From DATJPY01 sp035506135 (GTDB taxonomy: Bacteria; Myxococcota_A; UBA9160; PR03): a DNA stretch of 64,000 bases. The stretch lies in the NCBI GenBank assembly GCA_035506135.1, contig DATJPY010000088.1, positions 62,001-126,000 on the forward strand. The letters are read 5' to 3'. Positions 7,381 through 14,614 of this stretch are shown piece by piece. Within the stretch, counting starts at the first letter, position 1; every line of letters starts with the position of its first letter. The position numbers and the translations under genes were made by a program. Under the pieces are notes generated by a model that was given only the letters and a program-made list of their open reading frames with translations, ran no database searches and had not been told where the DNA came from.

Positions 7381-7772
7381 CCCCCCGGCGGCTTCGTCGC
7401 CTCCACGAAGCGCATGCGCGCTTCGTAGAGCAGCCCCTCGAGCAGCCCGGCCTCGTCGGGTGTCAGGTTGCCGCGGGTCTTCTCCTCGATCAGCTCGAGG
7501 ATGTCGATGTTCTGCCGCGCGAGCGCCGGGTTCGGCGTCGCGGTCCTCCCGGTCTCGGGGTCCGGCGCCGCGCCGAGGTGGTAGAGCGCGGTCACGAAGA
7601 ACGAGTGCACGAGCACCGCGAAGTCGACGCGCGGCGCCGTGCGCGGCGGCGGGGCCGCCTGGGCCTGCGCGCGCGGCGCGGGCGCGGGCTCGTCCTCCGA
7701 CCCGCTCGCGCTCGAGCGGCGGTCGATCACCACGAAGCCGCGATCCTTCTCTTCCTCGCCGCGTTCGCTCAT
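7377..7772 (-). CDS. DUF1844 domain protein
   Basis: A 131-residue cytoplasmic protein of unknown function. The first 45 residues are charged and then Pro/Ala-rich (low complexity). From about residue 48 it matches DUF1844: VDFAVLVHSFFVTALYHLG, ARQNIDILELIEEKTRGNLT, EAGLLEGLLYEARMRFVE. ATG at 7770-7772 overlaps the stop of the phosphatidyltransferase gene by 4 nt, and its own stop overlaps the ispE start by 4 nt. The family is widespread in deltaproteobacteria and related phyla, often near ispE-like or housekeeping genes. No enzymatic residues stand out. Confidence 0.85.
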   Translation of the reverse strand: MSERGEEEKDRGFVVIDRRSSASGSEDEPAPAPRAQAQAAPPPRTAPRVDFAVLVHSFFVTALYHLGAAPDPETGRTATPNPALARQNIDILELIEEKTRGNLTPDEAGLLEGLLYEARMRFVEATKPPGG

Positions 7773-8389
7773 CCCGGATGCTCTCCCAGCTCGCGCGGGC
7801 CCGGCGCCTCGAGGCGCGCGAGGGCCCGATACGCCAGCGCGAAGCGATAGGCCACCGTCGCGGTGCCGAGCACCGCGAGGATCCAGAGCGCGGGCACCAG
7901 GTACCCGGTCACAGCGCCCATACCCAGCACGAACAGCCTCTCGCCGCGCTCGAGCAGCCCGCCCTCGAACGACGAGATGAACTGCTCGGCGCGGGCCTTG
8001 GCATACGAGGTCAGCACGGACGCGATCAGCGCAACCCCCGCGAGCAGCACCGTTCCGGCGTCGCCGCGCGCGGCGTAGTGCAGCATGATGCCGAGCAGGA
8101 TCGCCATGTCGGCGAGCCGGTCCATGGTCGAGTCGAGGAAGGCGCCGAAGGCGGTCGCGGTGCCGTGCCGGCGCGCGATCACCCCGTCGACCAGGTCGAA
8201 GATCCCTCCGACCAGGATCAGGACCGCCCCCCAGCCGAATCGCCCGAGAGCGAAGGCCGCCGCTGACCCGATCGAGACCAGGGTCCCGACCACCGTCAGC
8301 AGGTTGGGATTGATCGGGCGGCGGAACAGGAAGGGGACGGCCGATTCGAGCCATCCGTCGAGCCGGTCGCCGAACTTGGCCTTGATCAC
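7769..8389 (-). CDS. CDP-alcohol phosphatidyltransferase family membrane protein (PgsA-like)
   Basis: Transfers a phosphatidyl group from CDP-diacylglycerol to a polyol in the inner membrane. The full family signature D-x2-DG-x2-AR-x8-G-x3-D-x3-D is present as DLVDGVIARR followed by GAFLDSTMD near residues 65-92. There are about six hydrophobic helices in 206 residues. The acceptor (glycerol 3-phosphate, inositol phosphate or other) cannot be read from sequence; the pgpA gene at 32519 would act after a glycerol-phosphate type enzyme. The start is GTG at 8387-8389 (reads IKAKFGDRLDGW). Confidence 0.85.
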   Translation of the reverse strand: MIKAKFGDRLDGWLESAVPFLFRRPINPNLLTVVGTLVSIGSAAAFALGRFGWGAVLILVGGIFDLVDGVIARRHGTATAFGAFLDSTMDRLADMAILLGIMLHYAARGDAGTVLLAGVALIASVLTSYAKARAEQFISSFEGGLLERGERLFVLGMGAVTGYLVPALWILAVLGTATVAYRFALAYRALARLEAPGPRELGEHPG

Positions 8390-8463
8390 GGCACCTCCCC
8401 GTGAGCATCAGCGGGCCGGGGGGTGAACGACCCGGCTGGTGAATCCGCGGACTGGCCCGGCGA

Positions 8464-8646
8464 TCAGTGCGCCCCTGGTGCCTCGGGAGCCCCGGCCGGC
8501 GGCGGCGTCTCTTCAGGGGGGGCGATCTTGTCCGATACGTCGGGCAGGGCCGCGAGCGCGCGGTCCAGCTCCTCCTTCGAGGCCCAGCCCGGGCGGTCCG
8601 CGAGGCGGCGGTCCAGTCTCAGTTTCTTCAGGGACTCGTCGATCAT
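8464..8646 (-). CDS. Small charged protein of unknown function (60 aa)
   Basis: No family recognised. ATG at 8644-8646 has a good ribosome site (AAGGAG, 7 nt before). The protein starts MIDESLKKLRLDRRLADRPG, is rich in Asp/Lys/Arg/Leu in its first 40 residues (likely helical) and ends in a Pro/Ala/Gly tail. No signal peptide or membrane segment. It stands divergently from bamD, with 104 nt between the start codons. Confidence 0.55.
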   Translation of the reverse strand: MIDESLKKLRLDRRLADRPGWASKEELDRALAALPDVSDKIAPPEETPPPAGAPEAPGAH

Positions 8647-8681
8647 GCAGAGGCTCCTTCGGGGGCGCGCAAGCTAGCAAA

Positions 8682-8711
8682 TTGACAGCGATCCGGCGGT
8701 TCCTGTAGGGT
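8682..8711 (+). promoter_or_regulatory. Predicted sigma70-type promoter for bamD
   Basis: TTGACA at 8682-8687 and TAGGGT at 8706-8711 are separated by 18 nt, in the divergent gap upstream of bamD. The -35 box is a perfect consensus; the -10 box is weaker. Confidence 0.5.
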
Positions 8712-8750
8712 TCGGACGCCGGAAGGGCTCACAGGTGGGAGGGGGAAGCC

Positions 8751-9557
8751 GTGACCCGACACTCCGCGATCCGTGCGAGCATTCGTCCTGGCCTGCTGCT
8801 GGCTTGCGCGACGGCGTTCGGCGTCGGCTGCGCCAGCGCGCCTCCGCCGCCCAAGTTCGAGGATCTGCCCTCGGCCGAGGAGCTCTACAGCCGCGGCCAG
8901 GAGCAGCTCGCCAAGGCGGACCAGGGCTGGCACATGTTCTCGGGCAACTACGCCAAGCCCATCGAGACCTTCCAGGACATCATCGACAACTACCCGTACA
9001 GCGATCAGGCGGTGCTCGCCCAGCTCGCCATCGCCGATGCCTACTTCAAGCAGGGCAAGTACGAGGAGTCGATCTCCTACTACCGCGACTTCGTCGAGCT
9101 GCACCCGGAACACCCGAAAGTGGCGTACGCGATGTTCCAGACGGTGATGGCGTACTACAAGCAGAGCAAGGACGCAGGTCGCGACCAGACGGCCACCCGC
9201 GAGGCGCTGAAGCAGCTCGACCGGATGCTGGCCCGCTTCCCGCACTCGGAGTACTCCGAGCAGGGTGAGCAGCTCTGGAAGGAGCTTCGCACGCGCCTCG
9301 GCCGACACGAGATGAAGGTCGCCGACTACTACTTCAAGAAGGACGAGTTCCCCTCGGCGGCGGACCGCTATCGCGACCTCTTGAACCAGTATCCGGGCCT
9401 GGGGCTGGATGCGCAGGCGCTCTACAAGCTGGGCGTCTGCTACACCAAGATGAATCGCGAGGCCGAGGCCCAGAAGATCTTCCAGGTCATCCTCGAGAAC
9501 TACTCGGGCAGCGAGGTGGCGCAGTCGGCTGCGGACCTCGTGCCCACCGCGAACTAG
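8751..9557 (+). CDS. bamD: Outer membrane protein assembly factor BamD (lipoprotein)
   Basis: Essential lipoprotein partner of BamA in beta-barrel insertion at the inner face of the outer membrane. The 268 residues start at GTG 8751 after a GGAGGGGG site. A signal peptide ends at a lipobox-like FGVGC with Cys27 as the predicted lipid attachment site. TPR repeats follow: SAEELYSRGQEQL, YAKPIETFQDIIDNYPYSD, KYEESISYYRDFVELHPEH, and a C-terminal pair with FPSAADRYRDLLNQYPG and AEAQKIFQVILENYSGS. Length and TPR spacing match BamD/YfiO better than a generic TPR lipoprotein. Confidence 0.9.
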   Translation: MTRHSAIRASIRPGLLLACATAFGVGCASAPPPPKFEDLPSAEELYSRGQEQLAKADQGWHMFSGNYAKPIETFQDIIDNYPYSDQAVLAQLAIADAYFKQGKYEESISYYRDFVELHPEHPKVAYAMFQTVMAYYKQSKDAGRDQTATREALKQLDRMLARFPHSEYSEQGEQLWKELRTRLGRHEMKVADYYFKKDEFPSAADRYRDLLNQYPGLGLDAQALYKLGVCYTKMNREAEAQKIFQVILENYSGSEVAQSAADLVPTAN

Positions 9558-9767
9558 CCCGACCGCGCTCCGGCCGGGCCTCCCGAGGCCCCGAGGGGTC
9601 CTACACCGTTCAGACCGCCTCCGGGTGGCCGGGGGGTTCTCTTTTCCCCCGATTCGTGCTCGAATGGGCTCACGCCGCCGGCGCGGCCCGCCCCACCCTG
9701 ATGCTCCAGCGGGCCAGGCGCAGTGCGCCATGCGCTGTGAGGCCGCGCGGCGACGGGAGGTCGAGCC
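9558..9767. other. Intergenic region with hairpins and a diverged family 1 repeat
   Basis: Between bamD and the CBS gene. GGGCCTCCCGAGGCCC (9576-9591) is a tight inverted repeat, and GGGGG...CCCCC around 9632-9650 spans a T-rich loop; either may slow or end bamD transcription, but there is no clear trailing T-run. The rest shows no open frame I would defend. Confidence 0.35.
9697..9732 (-). repeat. Diverged copy of the 36-nt family 1 repeat
   Basis: The minus strand reads GCATGGCGCACTGCGCCTGG followed by CCCG and a CATCAGG end, matching the family layout with several substitutions. It is intergenic, upstream of the CBS-domain gene. Confidence 0.5.
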
Positions 9768-10202
9768 ATGCATACCCTCGAACAGGTGCTTCGACACCGG
9801 AACCTGCTCGCCGCGCAGCCGGGCGAGCCGGTGCTCGACGTGCTGCATCGAATGACCCTCGCCAAGGTGGGTGCGGTCACCGTCCTCGCCGGCGAGCGGC
9901 TCGTCGGCGTGTTCTCGGAGCGCGACCTGATGACGCGGGTCGTGGTCGCGGGGCTCGATCCGGCGGCCACGCCGGTCGACGCCGTGATGACCCGCGACGT
10001 GATCACCGCCGAGCTGCACGAGACGCGCGACCAGTGCCTGGAGAAGATGCAGCGCCGCGGCTGTCGCCATCTGCCGGTGATGGCCGCGGGGCGGGTGATC
10101 GCGATGCTGTCGATGCGCGATCTGCTGCGCGACGAGATCGAGGAGCAGATCGAGGAGATCCGACACCTGCGGGCGTACGTCCATCAGACGCCTCTGGCGT
10201 AG
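9768..10202 (+). CDS. CBS-domain-pair protein
   Basis: A 144-residue stand-alone protein with two tandem CBS motifs, roughly residues 8-62 and 72-128 (VLDVLHRMTLAKVGAVTVL, LVGVFSERDLMTRVV; PVDAVMTRDVITAEL, RRGCRHLPVMAAGRVIAMLSMRDLL). Paired CBS motifs usually bind adenine nucleotides and act as energy or redox sensors; the partner here is unknown. The C-terminal helix is Glu/Ile-rich. ATG is preceded by GGGAGG. Confidence 0.88.
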   Translation: MHTLEQVLRHRNLLAAQPGEPVLDVLHRMTLAKVGAVTVLAGERLVGVFSERDLMTRVVVAGLDPAATPVDAVMTRDVITAELHETRDQCLEKMQRRGCRHLPVMAAGRVIAMLSMRDLLRDEIEEQIEEIRHLRAYVHQTPLA

Positions 10203-10227
10203 CTGAGCTGCAGCGCGTCTGTGTGAT

Positions 10228-11832
10228 TCAGGCGATCGTCTTGCCCCGGAGGCGACGTGAGCGGAGGATCTCCCGCGCGGCGTTGCGACCGCAGGCGCCC
10301 ATCACGCCGCCGCCCGGGTGCGTCCCGGCGCCGCAGAGCCAGAGCCCCTCGATCGGCGTGCGATAGCGGGCCATGCCCGGGAGCGGTCGCAGGAAGTAGA
10401 GCCGATCGAGCGTCATCGCGCCGTGGAAGATGTTCCCGCCCGCGAGGCCGAACACCGCCTCGAGATCGGGCGGCGCCAGCACGTCGCGGTGAAGAACGCT
10501 CGCCGAGAAGCCCGGCGCCACCTCGTCGACCAGCGCGAGGACGCGATCCGCGAAGCCGTCTCGCTCGAGCTTCCAGCGCCCTGCGTCCCAGTCGGGCGGC
10601 ACGTGCTGCACGAAGAGCGATGCGACGTGCCTCCCGGGCGGCGCGAGCGACGGATCGAGCGCGGAGGGAATGGTGAGCTCGATCATCGGGCGCGACGGCA
10701 GGCGTCCCGACGCGGCCTCCGCGAACGAGCACTCGAGCGCGTCGAGGTCGGCGGCGCCGACGTGGATGGTGCCGGCGTGCTCGGGCCCGGGGCGATCGCC
10801 GCCCGCGCCCCGGAAGCGCGGCAGGCGGTCGAGAGCGAGGTTCAGCTTCACGACGGGGCTGCGGAAGTCGAGCGTGCGGAGGTCCGCCTCGAGACCCGGC
10901 GGAAGCGCCGCAGCGCCGACGAGCTCGAGCAGCGTGTGTCGCGGATCGGCGCAAGAGACCACGAGCGGCGCCTCGAAGCGGCGGCCGTCTGCCAGCGCGA
11001 CGCCCGTCGCGCGGCCGCCGCTCACGTCGATCGCGGCGACCGGCGCCTCGGTCAGGATCTCGGCGCCCGCCGAGCGCGCCGCCGACGCGATCGACTCGGC
11101 GAGCGCGCCCATGCCGCCCGCGACGTAGGCCCAGACACCCCGTGCGCCGCCCGTCTCGCCCATCACGTGATGGAAGAGGACGTAGCCGGTGCCGGGGGTG
11201 CTCGGCCCGGCCCAGGCGCCGATCAGCGCGTCGGTCGCGAGCGTGGCGCGCAGCGGCTCGCTCTCGAACCACGATGCGAGGGTGTCGCGGGCGGGAGCCA
11301 GGAGGAGCCGCGCGATCGGCGCGAGCTCGCGCCGCAGGCCGACCGCGCGCCACGCGAGACCCGCGAGCGCCGCGAGATCGCTCGCGCGCGGCCGGCCGGG
11401 ATCCGGCGGCGGGCGATCGAGCAGCGGCTCGAACGCGCGCGCGGCGCGGTCGAGCATGCGCTCGTAGTCCGGGTAGCGCCTCGCATCGCGGGCCGAGAAG
11501 CGGCCGATCTCGCGCGCGCAGAGCGCCGGGTCGGCTCCGAGCAGGAGGCCGCGGCCGTCCGCGAGCGGAGTGAACGAGGAGGGATCGCGCCGCAGGAGCC
11601 GCAGCCCCCGCGCGGTGAGGTCGAGCTCCCGCACCACGGCGGGTCGCAGCAGGCCCGCGACGTACGCGGCCCGCGACACGCGATAGCCGGGCCAGAGCTC
11701 CTCCGTGACGCACGCTCCGCCCAGGCACCCGCGGCGCTCGAGCACCAGGGTGCGCAGCCCCGCCCGCGCCAGATAGGCCGCGGCGATGAGACCGTTGTGA
11801 CCGGCCCCGACCACGATCGCGTCGACCCGCAC
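10228..11832 (-). CDS. FAD-dependent oxidoreductase, PYROXD2 / phytoene-desaturase-like
   Basis: A 534-residue flavoprotein. The N-terminal dinucleotide fold IVVGAGHNGLIAAAYLARAG and the second stretch VLERRGCLGGACVTEE are those of the NAD(P)/FAD oxidoreductase clan related to carotenoid desaturases, and the C-terminal FAD segment GLWLCGAGTHPGGGVMGACGRNAA is very close to the PYROXD2 branch. No carotenoid genes lie nearby, so a carotenoid role is not supported; the substrate is unknown. The start is GTG at 11830-11832. It converges on the CBS gene with a 25-nt gap. Confidence 0.83.
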   Translation of the reverse strand: MRVDAIVVGAGHNGLIAAAYLARAGLRTLVLERRGCLGGACVTEELWPGYRVSRAAYVAGLLRPAVVRELDLTARGLRLLRRDPSSFTPLADGRGLLLGADPALCAREIGRFSARDARRYPDYERMLDRAARAFEPLLDRPPPDPGRPRASDLAALAGLAWRAVGLRRELAPIARLLLAPARDTLASWFESEPLRATLATDALIGAWAGPSTPGTGYVLFHHVMGETGGARGVWAYVAGGMGALAESIASAARSAGAEILTEAPVAAIDVSGGRATGVALADGRRFEAPLVVSCADPRHTLLELVGAAALPPGLEADLRTLDFRSPVVKLNLALDRLPRFRGAGGDRPGPEHAGTIHVGAADLDALECSFAEAASGRLPSRPMIELTIPSALDPSLAPPGRHVASLFVQHVPPDWDAGRWKLERDGFADRVLALVDEVAPGFSASVLHRDVLAPPDLEAVFGLAGGNIFHGAMTLDRLYFLRPLPGMARYRTPIEGLWLCGAGTHPGGGVMGACGRNAAREILRSRRLRGKTIA

Positions 11833-11897
11833 GGCGCGATTCTAACGGCGCGCGCTCCGGCTAGAATCCGCACGGCGCCCATCGCCTGGGGGGAAGC

Positions 11898-12410
11898 GTG
11901 CCCTTCGTCGACATCGCCGCGGCGTGCGTGCTCGCGATCGCCGGGCTCCGCGGCCTCTGGATCGGGCTCGTGCGCGAGCTGTTCTCGCTTGCGGCGCTGG
12001 CGGCGGCCTGCATCGCCGTTCGCGCGTTCACCGAGCCGGCCGGCGAGCGGATCGCCGCGGCGGCGAAGATCGACCCGCTCGCCGGGCAGGCCCTGGGCGG
12101 CGCCGTCGTCGCGGTCGGAGCGATCGTCGTGGTCGGGCTGATCGGCCTCCTGATCCGGCGCACCCTCCACATCGCCGGGCTCGGCCTCGCAGACCGCATC
12201 GCAGGCTGCATCCTCGGCGTGGCCGAGGGCGCGGTGGTCGTCGCGGTCGGGATGTTCGTCGGGACGCTCGTGTTCGGCCGCGCCGAGCCCGTCCTCTCCG
12301 ACTCGTACACCCTCGCCGCCTTCGAGCGCCTCGAGACCTGGGTGACGGGCAAGCCCCCGCCGGCGCGCACCGACGCGGCCCCGACGAGCACCCCCGCCCC
12401 CCACCGCTGA
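11898..12410 (+). CDS. cvpA: CvpA family membrane protein
   Basis: A 170-residue inner-membrane protein with four predicted hydrophobic helices (about residues 4-20, 25-45, 62-88 and 98-125), matching CvpA: VDIAAACVLAIAGLRGLWIGLVRE at the start and LGLADRIAGCILGVAEGAVV in the third/fourth helix region. CvpA is linked to colicin V production and envelope stress tolerance in enterobacteria; its biochemical role is unclear. The start is GTG at 11898 after GGGGGGAA. The last 25 residues are a Pro/Thr/Ala tail. Confidence 0.85.
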   Translation: MPFVDIAAACVLAIAGLRGLWIGLVRELFSLAALAAACIAVRAFTEPAGERIAAAAKIDPLAGQALGGAVVAVGAIVVVGLIGLLIRRTLHIAGLGLADRIAGCILGVAEGAVVVAVGMFVGTLVFGRAEPVLSDSYTLAAFERLETWVTGKPPPARTDAAPTSTPAPHR

Positions 12411-12583
12411 CCGACCCCGCCCCCTCCGAGGCAACCCGACCGGCTGGATCATCCCCGCAAGCGATCGCGAAGCGATCGCGCGCAGCGAGCCGAAGGCGAG
12501 CGAAGTCAATCAGGACGTGCTGCAGCTCAGCAACCCAATCGGCGCGCAGGCCGATCCGCGCGCAGCGAGCGAAGCGAGCGAAG
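12411..12583. other. Intergenic region filled by family 2 repeats
   Basis: Between cvpA and ispG (converging). It contains two family 2 repeat copies separated by about 40 nt. No gene or clear terminator is visible. Confidence 0.6.
12446..12514 (+). repeat. Family 2 dispersed repeat, long form
   Basis: Starts GGATCATCCCCGCAAGCG, contains a GATCGCGAAGCGATCGC palindrome, and ends with the family core CGCAGCGAGCCGAAGGCGAG then CGAAGTCAATCAGG. The same layout appears at 36281-36355. Confidence 0.8.
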
Positions 12584-12592
12584 TCAATCAGG
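12553..12592 (+). repeat. Family 2 dispersed repeat, short form, reaching into ispG
   Basis: GATCCGCGCGCAGCGAGCGA followed by AGCGAGCGAAGTCAATCAGG. Its end encodes the stop codon and the last two residues of IspG on the opposite strand. Confidence 0.78.
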
Positions 12593-14614
12593 CTCGACCC
12601 ACCGCCCGTGTCGGCGGATCAGCTCGACGAGGCGTCGATCGGCATCGGCCTGCGGCACGTGACGCTCGACGCACTCGTGGCCGACGTAGAGGTTCACCAG
12701 GCCCGGCCCGGAGCCGACGTAGCCGAAGTCGGCGTCTGCCATCTCGCCGGGCCCATTCACGATGCAGCCCATGATCGCGATCTTCACGCCCGAGAGGTGC
12801 TTGGTCTGAGCCTGGATCCGCGCGGTCGTCTCCTCGAGGTCGAAGAGCGTGCGGCCGCAGGAAGGGCACGAGATGAACTCGGTCCATGTGGTGCGCAGCC
12901 GCGCGCCCTGGAGGATCCGGTAGGCGAGCGCCAGCGCCTCGCCCGCATCGCCGCGCACGGGAAGCACCACGGCGTCGCCGATCCCGTCGCACAGGAGCGA
13001 GCCGAGGTCCATCGCCGCGTGGAGCAGGGCCTCCTCGGCCGATTCCGCGGGATCGCCCGCGTACGCGAGGACGATGGGTGGGGCGGCGCCGCGCGCGCGC
13101 AGCCGAGCCACCACCGAGCGGACGGCGGGCACGATCCTCGGGCTCTCGACCGAGACGAGGAAGCGCGGCATCGCGGCATCGCTCGACGCCGCGAGCGCCG
13201 CATCGAGCGCGGCGAAGAGAGCCTCCGGCCGTGTGCCGCTCGCTGCAGTGACGCACCACTCGACGGCGACCCCGGCCGCGACCGCGGCACGCGCCGCGGC
13301 GGCGAGCACCGCAGGATCGGCGTCCGGCGCGACGCGGAGCACCCAACGCGGTGCCAGGTCCTTGGCCTGCGGCGCCAGCGACGGGGGCATGCGCAGCGCG
13401 AGCGGCGCCGAGATCCGATGGCGCGCCAGCGCCTCCGCGAGCTCGCGCGACAGCCCGAGCGCGGCGGCGTCGGGCACCTCGATGCGCAGCCCCTCGCAGG
13501 CGATTTCGCGCTGCGCGCGCAACGCGTCGGCCAGCCGCCAGGCGGCCGCCTCGGCCGAGGCCGGCACCGGCCCGAGATCGAGCTCCGCGCGCACCGGCGC
13601 GCCACCGCCGACGTCGATCGCTCCGCTCCCAACCGGATCGCTCGCGCGCCGGCCGTGCTCGAACGGATCGTCCACGAACGGCGCGCCCGGATCGAGCCGC
13701 GGCGCGGGCGCTCGCTCGGCCTCCCGCCAGCGCCGCTCGATGCGCCGCGCGATCGCCTGCGCCACCGGAATCTCGCGCACGGGATCCTCGGTCAGCGACA
13801 CGCGGATGGTGTCGCCGAGCCCGTCCTCGAGCAGGGAGCCGATCCCGATCGCGCTCTTCACGCGGCCGTCCTCGCCGGCTCCGGCCTCGGTGACCCCGAC
13901 GTGGAACGGGTAATCACCGTCGCGCTCCGCGAGCCGCGCCGCCAGCAGCCGATACGCCTGGATGGCGACCTGCGGGTTGCTCGCCTTCATGCTGAACACG
14001 ACGTCGCGAAAGTCCTCCTGCTCGCAGACGTCGAGGAACTCCAGCGCCGACTCGACCATGCCCATGGGCGTGTCGCCGTAGCGATTCATCACGCGGTCGG
14101 AGAGCGAGCCGTGGTTGGTCCCGATGCGGAGCGCGCGCCCGAGCTCCCGGCAGCGTCGCACCAGCGGCCGGAAGCGTTCGGCGACGCGCTCGAGCTCCTC
14201 CGCATAGTCCGCGTCGCTGTACTCGCGCACCTCGAACTTCTTCTTGTCGGCGTAGTTGCCGGGATTGATCCGTACCTTCTCGACGAACTCGGCGGCCAGG
14301 AGCGCCGCGTTCGGTGTGAAGTGGATGTCGGCGACCAGCGGGACGCGCACGCCCCGGCGGTCCAGCTCGCCGCGGATCTCGCGCAGCGCCTCGGCGTCGC
14401 GCAGCGAGGGCGCGGTGACGCGCGCGATCTCGCAGCCGGCGTCGACCATGCGCTCGATCTGCGCCGCGGTGGCCGACACGTCCTGCGTGTCGGTCGTGGT
14501 CATGGACTGCACGCGGATCGGGTTCGCGCCGCCGACGCCGACGTCCCCCACCGCGACCACGCGCGTGCGACGCCGCCGCGGCGCGTAGGGGTCGCCGGGG
14601 AAGGCCCGGATCAC
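12584..14614 (-). CDS. ispG: 4-hydroxy-3-methylbut-2-enyl diphosphate synthase IspG, large three-domain form
   Basis: Converts MEcPP to HMBPP in the MEP pathway using a [4Fe-4S] cluster. About 676 residues from GTG at 14612-14614, which overlaps the alaS stop (GTGA). The N-terminal TIM barrel is clear (IRVQSMTTTDTQDV, VADIHFTPNAA, KVRINPGNYADKKKF, RIGTNHGSLSDRVM). Near the C-terminus, ISCPSCGRTLFDLEE and MGCIVNGPGEMADADFG carry the three cluster Cys and the Glu. Between them lies an extra domain of about 250 residues, absent from the E. coli-type enzyme (about 370 aa) and like the inserted domain known in plant, chlamydial and Bacteroidetes enzymes. No frameshift is seen. Confidence 0.94.
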   Translation of the reverse strand: MIRAFPGDPYAPRRRRTRVVAVGDVGVGGANPIRVQSMTTTDTQDVSATAAQIERMVDAGCEIARVTAPSLRDAEALREIRGELDRRGVRVPLVADIHFTPNAALLAAEFVEKVRINPGNYADKKKFEVREYSDADYAEELERVAERFRPLVRRCRELGRALRIGTNHGSLSDRVMNRYGDTPMGMVESALEFLDVCEQEDFRDVVFSMKASNPQVAIQAYRLLAARLAERDGDYPFHVGVTEAGAGEDGRVKSAIGIGSLLEDGLGDTIRVSLTEDPVREIPVAQAIARRIERRWREAERAPAPRLDPGAPFVDDPFEHGRRASDPVGSGAIDVGGGAPVRAELDLGPVPASAEAAAWRLADALRAQREIACEGLRIEVPDAAALGLSRELAEALARHRISAPLALRMPPSLAPQAKDLAPRWVLRVAPDADPAVLAAAARAAVAAGVAVEWCVTAASGTRPEALFAALDAALAASSDAAMPRFLVSVESPRIVPAVRSVVARLRARGAAPPIVLAYAGDPAESAEEALLHAAMDLGSLLCDGIGDAVVLPVRGDAGEALALAYRILQGARLRTTWTEFISCPSCGRTLFDLEETTARIQAQTKHLSGVKIAIMGCIVNGPGEMADADFGYVGSGPGLVNLYVGHECVERHVPQADADRRLVELIRRHGRWVEPD

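Noticed and set aside
10228..11832. Carotenoid desaturase (crtI)
   Set aside because: Closer to the PYROXD2 branch, and no phytoene synthase or other carotenoid gene is nearby.
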